Part shown: positions 50,450 to 63,764 of the stretch, one piece after another
How the letters are laid out: each line of letters begins with the position of its first letter
Position numbering within the stretch: the first letter of the stretch is position 1
Assembly (NCBI GenBank): GCA_946699065.1
Contig: CAMPDV010001491.1
Location: 51,701-115,700, forward strand
Direction: 5' to 3'
DNA length: 64,000 nt
Source of the DNA: Loxodes magnus
Lineage: Eukaryota > Ciliophora > Karyorelictea > Loxodida > Loxodidae
Translations under genes and position numbers: made by a program
The notes under the pieces: generated by a model
The model's database searches: none
What the model saw: the letters and a program-made list of their open reading frames with translations, nothing else
Told to the model about the DNA's origin: nothing

Positions 50450-53240
50450 TTAAAAATAAAATTTTTCCTGCAAATTAATTTATAAAACAAAACTTAATTT
50501 TATGTGAGATTAATTGAAAATGTGCAAGAATTCGAGGAAATATAAAATAAATAGGTTATAAGATGCAATAAATCGTCAAAAATATTTAGAATCTTTCCTG
50601 CAAACTTATCTAGAATTCTTTTAGATAGATTAAGATAATCTTGAAGTTAAAATGAATTTATCAAAATAACATCTAATACAATGCTGATAAGCATTAGGAT
50701 CCTTTATTTCAGACAAGTTCTAACAAATTTTCTCCAGATTTTATTAAGAAATATGTAGGCCTAAAAGGGCTAACTCAGTATGTAAGAAGCACAAATTATA
50801 TCTGGAAGAATAAACTAACAAGTTACTAATCTTCATGAAGCAGTGAAACGACTTTGGAAAAACTTCAAGTCTAAATTGTGAAAGTTTAAAAAAATAAAGC
50901 AAAAAAAGAATTTTTTACTTCTAAATGGAAATGCTATGGAAATATTTTCACATACTAAGAAGATAAAAACCCTAAAAAAAGAAACTAAATGAACTTTAAT
51001 TAAGAAATCAAAAATAAATTCATAGATTAATGGAATAATTGTATTTTTAACAAATATTGCAATCTAACTAAATAATAAATAAATCTCAGTAATTAAAAAA
51101 TAGATAAAATATAAGATAGTATTTAAGAAATTAAAGATTATCAACTCTCATATTTATAAGGATTTTATCTTTTTACCATAAAAGAAATACAGGAAATTAT
51201 AAAAGAAATTACGAATGGAAAAACAGCTGTTTCAGCTCGAATAAAAGGTGAACTTCTGAAATATGGTGGATAATATTTGTTAATAATTTTTCACTCTTTT
51301 CTGAATAATATGTTAAGATTGGAAGAATCCCTTAGGAATTAAATTCATTGTCGTTAATTCCAATATTTAAAAAAGGAAATAAAGATGACTGGAAAAACTG
51401 ACAACCTATTTCTCTTATTAATACTATTCTAAAACTATATGATAAAGCTTTAACAAAAAGACTATAAAATCTGATTTATTAGAGAAATTTGATTCACCTA
51501 CATAAATGGGATTTATATAAATTAGATAAACAACTTAATAAATTTGAATAATATAGCAAATAATTGATAACTATCAGAAACGTGCTAAAAGTAAGACTAA
51601 ATTGATAGCAAAACTGATAGATGTTGAAAAAATGTTTGACTCAATAGAAAGAAGACTTTTTTTTAATTAATTTAAGAGAGTTAAACTACCACTTGGAATA
51701 ATTAGAATCGTTTTACAAAAACCTAAATTCTTCATTTAAAATAGATGGAAAGAACATCAGAACATTATAATACAACAATAGAGTTATGTAAGAAAAGTCA
51801 CATGGACCATATGACGTAGTAATTAGATATTTGGAAAGTAAAAGTACCTAATTGGGATTCAAATGCCAGGGTTGGAGTATTAGCTTCGCATGTAGAGGAT
51901 GAGCAGATGATTTGATTTTTCTTTCCAAAACTACAAAGTAGATGAAGGAGTTAATAAATGAAACAAGAAAGCATTTTACATAAACGCACTTAAAGATCAA
52001 TGCTATCAAATCTGAATGTATCTAAATTTTAAAGAAACATTATGAATAATAAAATTTAAATTTATGATTAGATAATTAACTAATTATTTAAAAGGAAAAA
52101 GTAACATGTTTAAATGTAATGCTACATTAGAAGAAGAATTTTAATTCTCATTGCAGAGAAGTCGCGATCAAGTATATAGTTGCAATGAAAAAGCTGTTTT
52201 TTAAACTTATGAGATATAAGAATGTGACTCCTCGACATTTTAAAACTTTATGCAGATTTTTTACACTATCTAAAGCAGAATATGGAGGAAAGCTAGTACC
52301 ATGGTGTATTCAGAAAGGAAAAACATGAGTTTTGAATAGAATTGAATCAAGTATGAGAATGATTTAAAGAAAAGCACTTTAAGTAGCAACTTCAACATTA
52401 ATAAGTTATGCTTCATAGATTTAAACTGGTTATCTTTCAAACACATTATGGCAATAAAGTTTTTTAAACTCTATTATAAAATGAAATAAGAAAGTATTGA
52501 TTTCCAACATCGACAATAGGCTCTCTTTTCATTACCAACTGAAAAAAAGGATTTCAATGCTATGATAAAGTTTACCAATTATCAGACCTCTATAGTATCG
52601 CACTGTAGAATTCCAAGATTAGTACAAATTAAAAAATTTTTACTAAATATATAAGAGACAAAATACAATAATATTTCTATAATACAGCTACTCAAAAATT
52701 TAAGAGAATGAAAAAAGCTAAATTATATACTAAGCAGTTAAGTAATCTTAACTTAACCAATTTCTAAGTAATTACTTACACTAAGTTGAACAAATAATTT
52801 AGACAATAAATTATCAGTATATATAAACTTAGAACCCAATCTTATAATTTTCGAAAAGATCTTTAAGATCTTCATTATCCTATTGATAATCCCTACTGTA
52901 TGTGTGGAGAGTATGGTACATTTTAGCACATTTTTAAATGCATATACTATTCAATATAAGAGATTGACTATCGTAAAAGATTGGGAATTATGACTTAAGC
53001 GCTTTATAATATATGATTAAGGACTCATTAACTTCTCTCCAAAGTCTTATTTGGGATATTTAGATTTATAAATAAAAGTATAAGAAAACTTATATCAAGA
53101 AGATTAGAATTATTAGAAATGGAAAAAGTAAAAAAGGAAGACATAAAAGAGAGACTATAACAAGAGTAATTAAAAATTGATGAGATTAAGATTATAATTA
53201 AAAAGCATTAAAAACATTTACTAATGTCTATAAATAAAGG
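50450..53240 (+). mobile_element. LINE B, 5'-truncated, right-arm copy
   Basis: RT motifs on the plus strand: WKN-TGA-QPISLINTILK near 51390 (Trp of the NWxPISL motif is TGA; LINE C has TGG), KLIDVEKMFDSIERRLFF near 51605-51660, and ACRG-TGA-ADDLIF at 51888-51917. The SSHGPVLALLYYD segment of LINE C is shortened to KSHGPYD, an eight-residue loss in a conserved RT motif. C-terminal finger: CMCGEYGTFQHIFKC at about 52.9 kb. The endonuclease is missing. Not functional as it stands. Confidence 0.75.
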
Positions 53241-53289
53241 AAGCAATTCATGCAGTTATAGATGTCAAAAAATTATTTAATTTAAAATT

Positions 53290-54400
53290 TAAATAAACAG
53301 TTTCATACAATAACTCTTTTATTAAAGTGATATATTATTACTAAATAGCTTTAATTTATACCATTTATTTTTATAAATAAATATTAAAATTTAAATTCTA
53401 AAAACTAATTAAATTGCTAATGAAGCCATTTAAAGAAATCTTTATTTAACTATAATTAATAAAACATAGATAATATAAAGGAAGAAATATCTAAAAGGAA
53501 TTTAAGTTCTAAGTAAGCAAAAGGAAACTTTAGCTTTATTACTTTAATAATATAAAATTCTAAATGATAGCAAAATATAGTTTAAAATAATCCTTTATAA
53601 TAGTAAGATATTAATATTAAAAATACTATCTAAAATAATTAAATAATTATATGCTTAGCTAGAATTAATTATCTTTTATCAATTTAAAATAATAAAGAGG
53701 CTGCTTTTCATAATTTTGATATGAGTTTTAAATAATTGGTTAACAATAAGCATTTGATTACTAGATTGTAAAAAATATAAAAATTCTCATTTAATAATTA
53801 ATGTCTACAATAATTAAAAAATATTTTAGTGAATTAAAAAGTAAATATAGTTAAACATATCTTTAGAGATAACTGTATAAAATAAAATTAATAAAGAATT
53901 ATCAATAATTATAAATTTAATGAATGTAAAATTTTTAGTTCTAAGTAATATAAGTAATTATAATAATAATCTTAACTAACTTTTATTATATTTTAAAGTT
54001 AATTATAAACTATTAATTTATATATCAATTTAATTAAACTTATTATAATTATAATTATGTAAAATTAATTATTTTATCATTGTCAGTTAAAGAAATTTAA
54101 ATATAGGCCATTATTATTAATTTGCTAATAATAAGAAAATTATACTTACATAAAATATTTAACTATAATTAAATTACTTTATTTCTATTTAAAATATATT
54201 TTAACTAAAACTATCCTTTAATATTATAAATGCTAAAGATTAAATTTTATTTATCCTATCATTTTTATTATTTATATATATCAGCAATTATATTAGAAAA
54301 TTCCCATATTTTAGCTTAAAATAATAAAATAAATGATAATTATTAAAATAATTAATTTTAGTTTTTTAAAATTAATAATTAAAAAATCCTATTCACTATT
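53290..54400. other. AT-rich spacer (right arm)
   Basis: Inverted equivalent of 34935-36040. No gene recognised. Confidence 0.45.
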
Positions 54401-55260
54401 TAAAAGTTTAAATAATAAGTCTTAATAATAAACTATAAGAGTTTAAATATTTTAAATATTGAGACATAATTGTGTAATTATTGGCATTTAACCATGTGCT
54501 AAATTAACTTTTACTTACTCAAACTTCTTTTACTCTTTATCTCAAATCTCTTCACACTTCCTTTAAAACTGAAATTCTTACTTCTTTTACGCTAAATTTA
54601 AAAGTTTATATATTTCATTCATGGTTCTCTTTCACTCTATCTTGATAAAGAATTTTTTAGCTCATTAAATCTGTTTATGGGTTTTTAATATAATCTATTT
54701 TTCTCTTCCTCTAGTTCTTAATAATCTTTAATGGTTTTCTAAATATTATTGATGAATTATTTTTATGTTCTTATCTAATTTAATTATCTTATCTTTTGTA
54801 AACTATTTATTAATATAGTTTTAGCCATATAAAACAAGTTTTTTACACTATTTTCTTTAATTATTTTAAGTTTATTAAAAATTTTTAAATATCTGTAAAA
54901 AAGATTACCTTTGAAAATGCGCTCAAATGTATCAAATTCCTATCTACTTAAGCAAAGTTTATTGAATTGAGTTTTGATATATCAATGATTCCGTTCATAT
55001 TTAAAATTGTAAGTATAAGTAATTAGTTTTTAGATTGAAATAGTTTCTTAAATTAGATGTCTATTGTATTTAGCGTATATTATTAAAGAGAAAATTTTTT
55101 ATGTATCTTTTATTAATTTAGCAAATAATTTTACTGTTTACATGACTGCATTCTTTAAAGGCATTCTTAGAATAAATTTTTTTAATTTAAATATTGTTAT
55201 GTTTATCAAACTCTTGAAATAATCAATTATAATATCTATTTGCAAATATTCATAAGTAAG
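54400..55260 (-). pseudogene. unknown ORF between LINE B and LINE A (right arm)
   Basis: Counterpart of 34079-34930. It lacks the extra base of the left copy and continues as ELEEEKNRLYQKPINRF then NELKNSLSRQSEREP and RFEIKSKRSLSK. A charged helix-rich protein of unknown family; the end is not defined because TAA/TAG are sense. Confidence 0.35.
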
Positions 55261-57356
55261 CAAGGTTTTGATTATCTTGACAACTCTTAATTTTTAATAA
55301 ATAGATATCTTACTTCAGATTTATTCTTTGCTCTGATTTTGAGAATAAATATTAAATGGTGTAATTTTTATCTTTTTACTAAGTAGAATTATTTTTGTTA
55401 AATTGGAGCTATCATTGCTGATATTATAATGAAAGGTAAAAATCAACTATTATTCCCAACACTAGTGCAATATTTAATGATTTATAGATAGCTAATCTAA
55501 ATCTTTCTCTTACACATGTTGTTCTTAAATTAACTAAAAAAGTCTTGATACATCTTTTCATTGTTGGAATTACTTCCTTCAATTTAAGATGTTATAATGC
55601 TTTTTAAAAGTTTTTCAACTCAAACACTTTCTACTTCATCTTCTTCTTCAGCTATATTATCTTCGTACCAGTTTATTCATTCTAATCTTCCACTTGCTCA
55701 TCTTTTTCTTCTTATTCTTCTTTTCCTTCCTTATTTTCATTATTCTCTTCATCTTTATCTTGCTCTTTCGCTTCTTTACCCTTAGTCTCAGAACTTTCTT
55801 ATTATAAGTTTTTTCTAATTCGAATAATTCTAATCTCCTTTTAAGTAACATCCTATGGAAAATTTTAAGTTGCAGATCAATGTATTCTAATTTGTTTTTT
55901 GGAAATTTAATTGATATAATTTGGTCATATGTTATTAATTTTCTAATGTCGCATTTTCCAGTTTTTGCTATTTAACCATCCTCGCATATCTATATAGCAA
56001 TCGCATTCCAGAATATGTTCAAATTAATCAAATCTCCACACATAGAATGAGAATTTTCAACTAAATAATTTCTGTCTTAAAGATTCTTGCGAAAGTTGTA
56101 ACTTTAGGTTCTGAGTTTGTATATACTAATTATTTCTTTTCGATACTATTTATTTAGTTTTGGATAGGTAATTTACGGGAATTATTATTATTATTCTAAT
56201 TATTCTATAAATAACTTTGTAGTGGACATCCTTTTTAGTCTTTTAATAGTTACTTCATAAAATTAATGTTGAATCTTACTTTTAATATATTTTGTAAAAG
56301 TATTAAAGCTACTATTATATTCCTAATTATTAATATCTATTTCGTAACATTCAGATAGTCTTGTTACTTAATCTCTATATTAATATCCCTTCTTACCAAT
56401 TGTTCTTAAAAAAGGGAATTACTTATTAATTAATTCTTCCAAACTACGTGTGAGTTTCTTTATATACTTGATTAACTCTTTTAACTTCAATATACTTCAT
56501 TATGAGGTCTTTTGTAAGTTTATTATAGTTAGGGTCTGGAATAAATGAACCTAATATTACATCTGCATTATATTATATATTGCGTTTAATACATGAGTAT
56601 TAATCCTCTAAATTATTCCTATCAGATTAAATAAATTCATTATAAGTTTCAAAAAAAGATTCTTAATATTTTTATCTGTCAATAGAGTCTTGTAGCCTGC
56701 TAATTTTATATTTTCTTTAGGTAGTTATGTCCTAATAGAGAATGTGTTGAAGAGAAAATTTACCGTAATTGGTATGTGATCAGTAAATAGTTAGTTATAA
56801 TGAAACCTAGAAGTTTTCAAATTGATTAATATTCAGGTGATTGTTTATTACAATAGTCATTGCAATACATAAAATATATTCATTTATGTATGCAAGTGTT
56901 GCTGTTCATATTATTTACTATTTCAAGATACTTCTGAATAAGAAATTCCTAGAATCTGTTTGTATTATCATGGTCATTATTAGGATTATCTCCATAATCT
57001 TATAGAGGAGCATTGAAATCTCCCATTAAAATATGTGGGTTATTTGGGAATTGATTAAGTAGCAAATTAATATAGTCATATGCTTGGTCTTTTATGTTCT
57101 CATTTTCGCTTTTATCTGGCATGTAACTGGACGTAATAAATATATTATCTAGTTTGGCTATGATAAATCGATTCTAGGATACATCAATTATATTAGTTTC
57201 TTCAGTACTACTGAGTTCTTCTTTAATAACTAGATATACACCTCCTCCTTTTCCTGAATTTTTGTAATAAGTCCTATAACCTTATATTAATATTGGATGG
57301 AAATCTTGTTTTTATCAAGTTTCATTAATTGAAAAAATGTCAATACTATTTTCTCT

Positions 57357-57362
57357 TATGAA
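57357..57362. repeat. target-site duplication, left
   Basis: TATGAA directly before the insertion; pairs with 58109-58114. Confidence 0.7.
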
Positions 57363-58108
57363 ACATGAGAAAAAATGGAAAACTTCTTGTAAAAAACCTC
57401 TTCTCAAAAGGATTCATCTTACGAGCAATAAAATATATTTTAAGCACTCCAATTGCTGTAATAAGAAAATTTCAACCTCCTAAGAACAGTTCAAGAACTA
57501 GAAAGAAAAATAGAACACCTGATGTACAATTAATAAGAATAAATGAAAAATGAAAATAAATAGACAGGAAACAAAATAGAAGAGCTAGAGAAAAATTCGA
57601 CTAATTCGCAGAACTAACTGAAAGCATATTTTTGCAAAATATATAGGGGAATGATCCTATGGATGTGGAGAAACAGCCTGCAATAAAAGATATTCCATAT
57701 AGGAAAATACTGCGATGCTGATACTGCAAGAGACCAGGACACAAAGTTAGAAACTGCTTCTAATTCCAATAAAAACAGAAAGCAGAAAATTTAAAGCTAT
57801 GAAGAACCATAAGTAAACTATATTGCACTGCGGAAGGAAGAATTATAGAAGAAGATGTACGCAGGGCATGAAATTCTAGAAGACGTGATTATAGCAGGAC
57901 AAAGAAGAAATGAACAAATGCTTGGAATGAAGATTGATTGAAGCGAGATTACGAAAATGGAGAAGGGAGAGCACAGCACAGATAGATATGTGCTTCAAGA
58001 AGAAGACCCAGAAGAAGACTGGAATGGAAATTTTAACAAAAACTATTAAACTTTAAAAAGTGACGAACCTTATTGATAGGTGGGATCACTATAATTAATT
58101 ATTATTAC
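57363..58108 (+). mobile_element. 746-bp insertion carrying zinc-knuckle copy D
   Basis: Absent from the left arm at 31960-31975. Flanked by TATGAA on both sides (57357-57362 and 58109-58114), one copy of which (TTCATA on the left-arm plus strand) is the empty site, so this is a 6-bp target-site duplication. There are no terminal inverted repeats. It starts 2 nt before the ATG and ends 45 nt after the presumed stop, as expected of a 5'-truncated reverse-transcribed copy, though no poly(A) is present. It is later than the arm duplication. Confidence 0.75.
57365..58063 (+). CDS. zinc-knuckle (ORF1/gag-like) protein, family copy D
   Basis: 233 codons including the TGA at 58061, with no frameshift. 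Order: basic N-terminus (TPIAVIRKFQPPKNSSRTRK), family motif NDPMDVEKQP, a perfect CX2CX4HX4C knuckle C-TGA-YCKRPGHKVRNC at 57716-57757, FQQKQKAENLKL, then an Arg/Lys-rich tail (RRRPRRRLEWKF). Six or more internal TGA codons all sit where Trp fits, including the second residue of the knuckle (TGA at 57719-57721), where an aromatic is usual; two other Trp are TGG. With TGA as Trp the protein is complete, and the insertion is recent, which argues against simple decay. Role, by family: single-strand RNA/DNA binding in a retroelement particle. Confidence 0.7.
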
Positions 58109-58114
58109 TATGAA
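58109..58114. repeat. target-site duplication, right
   Basis: TATGAA directly after the insertion, where LINE A sequence resumes. Confidence 0.7.
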
Positions 58115-60819
58115 TTTTTCTACTTTATATAGTTTACTTGCTAATCCATTTATGTTGACATATCCAATCTTAATTTGATTGATGCTACTTCTTTTTTAGT
58201 GATTATCTTGATCTAAAATAATTTGTTTTCCTTGTTGATTAGTTAAGAATCTCCTTTCCACCCAGGTTTCATAAATTAAATTTCATTTTTTGTCCACTGA
58301 TTTCAAGATGAACCTATTTTTTTTAATGTTATTTATTTTAGTCATAGGATTAATTATAATATAGAGATATTTTCTGCTATATATCTTTAATAATCTCTTA
58401 TCAATATTAATTTTAACTACTTGAGTGTCAATCTATCCTTTATCAAGTTCTTAGTCAAGTACAACGTATCTGTTTCAAATTATAGTTTAGAAATTAGTTC
58501 TTCTTTAAAAGTTAGATAATATAGAGTCTCTTAGCTATTTTTAATTAAAATTGTAATTTTTATAAAAGCCTAATTTTCTTCCATTTTATTGATATGTTAT
58601 TTAGTAGATGTAAAATATGGATCTGGACATTTTCTCTTTAATTAATTTATAGAATCTTATTCCAAAGAATTTGCTTGAGTATCCTATTTTAAATTTTATG
58701 AATGAGAGATTTGAAAATCTAAAAAGATTATTCACAGAATTTTATGGATAGAAATGTTAAATTAGAAGAAATTTAATACTTAAAACTTTGGCTCTATTTC
58801 AGATTTTCCATTAAAGTACATTTTTCTGATGCAACTTTATCAAAAGCTTTGATTTAATTGATTAGTTGGTCATTTAGTTGATCATATTATTTATTATGTA
58901 TTTAGAGACAATAAAGTCGTACTAGGAAATTTAATCCAAATGTAGTAGGTCTGTTCCAGTAGCCGTATCTAAGTCAAAATAACTGTTTGAATTTTTAATC
59001 ACTGGATTAAATTTCAACCTGTGTGTAATCATTCTATAGTTAAAGTATTTTTGTTTATTTGAAAGTATCTTTAAATTTTTGGATATACTTATTTTTTTAC
59101 AAATGTAATTAATTTAATATGCTTTAATAATCCAATTCTTTAGGTTATAGATTCTATTAAAGATTATTACATAAATCCGATTTCTAAGAATATTTCTTTT
59201 CTCATTCAAATTTCAAAATTTCAAGTTATCTTTATAATATTTATACTTAATCAGTTACTTTTTAATTTTAAGATTTCGGTTATTAATTATAATTAAAAAT
59301 ATAGTTTAAATCAAGTTCAATATTAGTTTTTTATTATCAAACTTCTTAAAATAGTTACCAAATGTGTTGTTATCCAGAAAATTACTATTAGTAGAATGAA
59401 ATTTATTATTTTAAATATTCCTATTTTGAATATAATAATTATTTTTCAGTTTATGTTTGATCCATTTCTAATTTATCTATTGCGTTTACGCTTCTTAATT
59501 TATAAAAACTCTATTGTTAGTTTAAGTTCTTTATTCAATACATTTTATTATAAAATCTGTTTAAACAGTTATCTCTTTAGAATTAACATAAGTTGCTTAT
59601 TCTGATTATTCTTGAATTCTTATTTACTCTTTGGATTAAAATGAAAACTAATTCCTCTCAAATTTTTATTGAAAAATGTTCTAAAGTAGTTATTAATTAT
59701 GTTTACTAAAGAAAGATATTATTTATAAGTAACATTATCTAATGAAATAGTTCAGTTTAATCTTCTACTTAAAATTATTAATAGGTTATTTTTTAATCTG
59801 TTATAATATTTAATTATTTTTCAATAGCTTTTCCTAATAATATTATAAGGCAAATTTTAGTAACTATTTTTATTTTTTTGTATTTCTAATTAATTTTTTT
59901 AATATATGCTTTATAATATGCTTTTGATGATTCTAGTTATTTATCAAGGTTTATTTTTCTAGTTCGTATTTTGTTTCTGTACTATCTAATTTTTTCTTAT
60001 CTATAGTCTTTATATATCCTATTTAAGTACTTTTATACCTAAAAAAAATTAAATTTCATTAAACGAATTATTAATTGCTTAATTTTGAATTGCATTTATC
60101 GGGCCACCATTTATTATAGTTATTTATTTTAATTCTAAAGATCAGATAAATAGTGATACTTTGAATTAACAGAAATAATATTATTGTCTTACTTTTAACT
60201 GTTTTTATTACATTCACTTTAATCTAATTTATTACTGTTATTTAAAAATAAATCTTAAGTTTATGTACATTTTTATATTGTAAAAGGATATTTTTATTTA
60301 AATTTAATTCAGATTTGAAAGCTTATCTTAAGAGATCGGAGTGTCTTAGATAATATCTTAATTTTTCAAAGATTTTTGGATGATCTTTTTGTGTCTTCTG
60401 CGGTAATATTTTAGGTGTTTAAACTAGTTTTCTATCTATAAGTTTATTTTTCTTACAATAGATGCCAAAATTGATGCCCACGATGAAGAGAATTTCGAAG
60501 TGATTTCAGTGGAACGCGTAAGAATTTATTTTCTAGTTTTTGACTACAGATATTTAGTAATTTTCTAAATAAATCCCATTATTATGTTTACTTATTTGAT
60601 TTGTACCAACTATAATTCTTTTATTTGGAGGCTTTTATGCACCTGTCTGTGTTTTGATCTATCAGTTTGCAGCTTCTTAATAATCAATTAAAGAAGAGTC
60701 ACTAGTTAAATAAGTGAATTTTAAGTATTTTTCCATATTTTTACTTTAAAATGGTGCTTATAATGATATAATCATTAAACCACAATTATACAGTTTTTTT
60801 TGTATACATGTAGTAACGT

Positions 60820-61030
60820 TACAATCATTCATTATTTCAAGGACATTTAGCAGGAGAAATTCTTATAATCTATATGTATTATCAAATTATTTTCAGGATT
60901 GTCTACAAAACATTATAAAAGGGCATTGAAATCTCCTGTCAGTTTATGTGGATTCTCATAAAACTTATTTAGCAATGTGTCAAGAAGTTCATAAACTTAA
61001 TATTTGATATCTTAATTTAAAAAATATTGT
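60820..61030 (-). pseudogene. stray LINE endonuclease fragment (right arm)
   Basis: Inverted copy of 29050-29340 with the same GDFNA motif near 60.93 kb. Confidence 0.65.
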
Positions 61031-61049
61031 TAAAATTTGTATATCTATC

Positions 61050-62120
61050 AAAACTTTAACCCTTTTTTTTAATTTATCCATCCCGAAAATCTTCTGTAGT
61101 GTAAGACTTAGTCCTAAAAAATAAAGAATAATTTTTCACAATTTCATTCTTTACTTTCTTTTCTCTCCTTTTAATTGAGATCCTGTTCAATTAAGTAAAT
61201 TCTTATAAAATTTAAAAATTTTATCACTAGTTTTTTCATTACTCGAAAAGAAATGCAAATTAAAAACATTTTATATAAAAGACAAAAAAATGCATTTTTA
61301 TCAAAAAAAAATAAACAATAACTTTTGTTTTTTATCATTTCAAAAAAAATTAAACTTATTAATTTTTTTTCTTGAAATAAAAAAACAAAAAAATTTGTTA
61401 AAATTTTTCAAATCAGAAATTTTTCCTTAAAACAAAATAAGTTTATTTATTTTTACAAAATACCATTTTAGCAAAAAAGATTTACAAATTCTAATTATAC
61501 TAACAAATTTTTTAAATTTTAATTTTTTTCAAAAATCTTTTATATTTGGAACTATTTTGAAGATTTATTCTCTTTTAACTTTTTTCATCCCGAAATAAAA
61601 AAATTTATTACTATTCAGAATTTTTATCCCGAAATAATTAAATTTATTCCGTTCCAATAATATATGGTAGTATAAATCGCTGAGCAAATAACAAAGTTGA
61701 AATTTTTCGAAAAAAAATTTTTAATCAAAGGAATCTATAAAAATTAGTTTTCCTAAAAAAAAAACAAATTTTTAAAAAATTTTCCAACAAATATTTTCAA
61801 AAATCGCTTTCAAAAACTATTTTATAATAATATTTTTTTAAACCATTTTAGAAAATTATTTTCAAAATTTTTTATTCCTCATTTAGGTGTTTTTTATTCC
61901 TTTTAAGTTTTTTATTCTGAAATAAAAAAAATTTATTCCTATTTAGAATTTTTTATCCCTAAATAATTAAATTTATTACGTCCCAGAAATCTTTGGTAGC
62001 GTAAAACGCTGATTAACAAAACAAATTTTTAATTTTCATGAAATTCATGCTCTAAACCTGAAAGATAAATAAAAAATTTACCATCAGAAAATTTTTCCCA
62101 ATCTGAAACGAAAAATGTTA
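61050..62120 (-). repeat. 0.75-kb noncoding repeat, copy 3, with internal duplication
   Basis: Two copies of the ATCCCGAAATAA...ATTTATTC block (61590-61660 and 61905-61985) where the left arm has one, giving about 320 extra bp. The TTA array follows at 62140-62215. Confidence 0.7.
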
Positions 62121-62695
62121 AACATAAAATTAAAAATTTTATAATAATAATTAATAATAATTAATAATAATTAATAATAATAATTAATAATAATTAATAA
62201 TCAATAATAAATAATAAAAAACAAAATTTTATTTAATTTAATTTAATTTAAAATAAATAAAATACTTAATTTAAATTTTTAAATTATAATCAAGATTATA
62301 AACTAACTTTAACCTTATAAATAATATTAAAACTACTTCACAAAAAAAAAATTATACTCAACTTGAAATTTTACAATATCTAAAAATAAATCTATAAAAT
62401 TTTATAGAATGAAATAAAATTTAGACTTATTATACGTCTTCTTTTACCAAAATTATATTTTAAATATTTTTAAACATTACCACTTTAATCACATACCTCA
62501 CTAATATCAATAATCTATATTACTCAACCTTTATTTTAAACCAAGAATATTTAACAATATACAACCTTTTAATAAATATAAAGCAAACACTTCATATAAC
62601 AAAGAACATATTTATCATTAAGCATTCATTTAAATGCATTACCAATATCTTACATCTTTAATAGTAAAATTTAATTAAGTCAAATAGCAAGTTAC

Positions 62696-63764
62696 TCAAC
62701 TCGAAACTTTCCACTTTCTTATCGTCTTGTCAAATCCTCCCGATACTAACCATCTATTATCAACACTCAATGCTATAGATTAAATTAAAATTTGTATGCC
62801 CTTACAAAGTCTATATACACTCACCTTTATCAAAGTTCCAGATCTTGATTGTTCTGTCACCAGAACCAGAAAATATAACACTTGAATCAACACTTAACTG
62901 AATACTTGATACACCTCTTGCATGACCTTAAAGAGTACGAATATACTAACCGAAGAGAAATTCCCATATCTTAATAGTACTGTCCCGAGAACCAGATATT
63001 ATATACCTATTATCCTTAGACACTATTACCGATCAAACTAAGTCTGAATGCCCAGTAAGATTTCGCACAAGCTAACCAGTCTAGAAATCCCAAATCTTTA
63101 TAGTTGTATCACCAGATCCCGATATATATATCTAGAGTCATAGGAGAGTACTACCGATCTAACTATATCAGTATGACCCATTAAAGTTCTTAGGAGAGCA
63201 CCATTGTGGAAATTTCAGATCTTTATGGTTTCGTCATCAGATCCTGATATAATATAACTAGAGTCATAAGAGATTACTACTGATCTAACTATATCAGTAT
63301 GACCCATTAAAGTTCTTAGGAGAGCACCATTGCGGAAATTTCAGATCTTTATGGTTTTTTCATCAGATCCTGATACAATGTAGTTAGAATCTGAGGAGAT
63401 TACTACCGATAAAACATCTCAAGTATGTCCTGTTATAGTTTCTTATGAGAACACCTGTCTGGAAATTCAAGATTTTTATAGAATTTTCAGGAATTCCCGA
63501 ACCTGATACAATTCAATTTAGGTCACTTGATATGGCGACAGAGAAAACAAGTGAAGAGATATTAATGACTTAGTCTAAAAAATATTAAAGAAATACCTTT
63601 ACTTTTGTCATAACTGATCTTATTTATAAGCTTTTAGTAGCATAAGTTAGGCAGAATTTCATACTTAAATGAAGTAGAGATATTTTCCCTAAAATGTGGT
63701 TTCTCACTCTTAGGAGTTTTCTTAAAAAAATACTTTTAGTAAATTGCTTTTCTTTTTTCTCCAT
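62696..63764 (-). pseudogene. seven-blade WD40 protein, copy 3 (right arm)
   Basis: ATG at 63764, 22-nt mini-intron at 63575-63596, presumed stop TGA at 62698-62696. Exon 1 has lost one T (in CTTCATTTAAG near 63667), breaking the leader. Blade Trp codons: TTG in blade 1, TGA in blades 2-3 (KI-TGA-NF), TGG in blades 4-6 (KIWDFQTG, KIWEF, KIWNFDKG). Further small indels occur. The region upstream of the gene runs to the window end and still matches the left arm. Confidence 0.75.

Larger units (their letters stand above)
55580..60600 (-). mobile_element. LINE A, right-arm copy, split by an insertion
   Basis: Same domains as the left copy: acidic tail (55620-55800), zinc finger (about 56.04 kb), post-RT region, endonuclease (57350-56830, with PHILMGDFNAPLQDYG intact in one frame at about 57.02 kb), then ORF1 to 60.6 kb. 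RT core deleted at the same point, so the deletion predates the arm duplication. The endonuclease N-terminus is interrupted by the 746-bp insertion between the segments encoding KLYKIEEF and GNSIDIF. Confidence 0.75.

Noticed and set aside
55597-55785. Plus-strand Ser/Leu-rich frame and the overlapping minus-strand Lys/Arg-rich frame at 55657-55851
   Set aside because: Both are alternative frames of the right-arm LINE A acidic tail.
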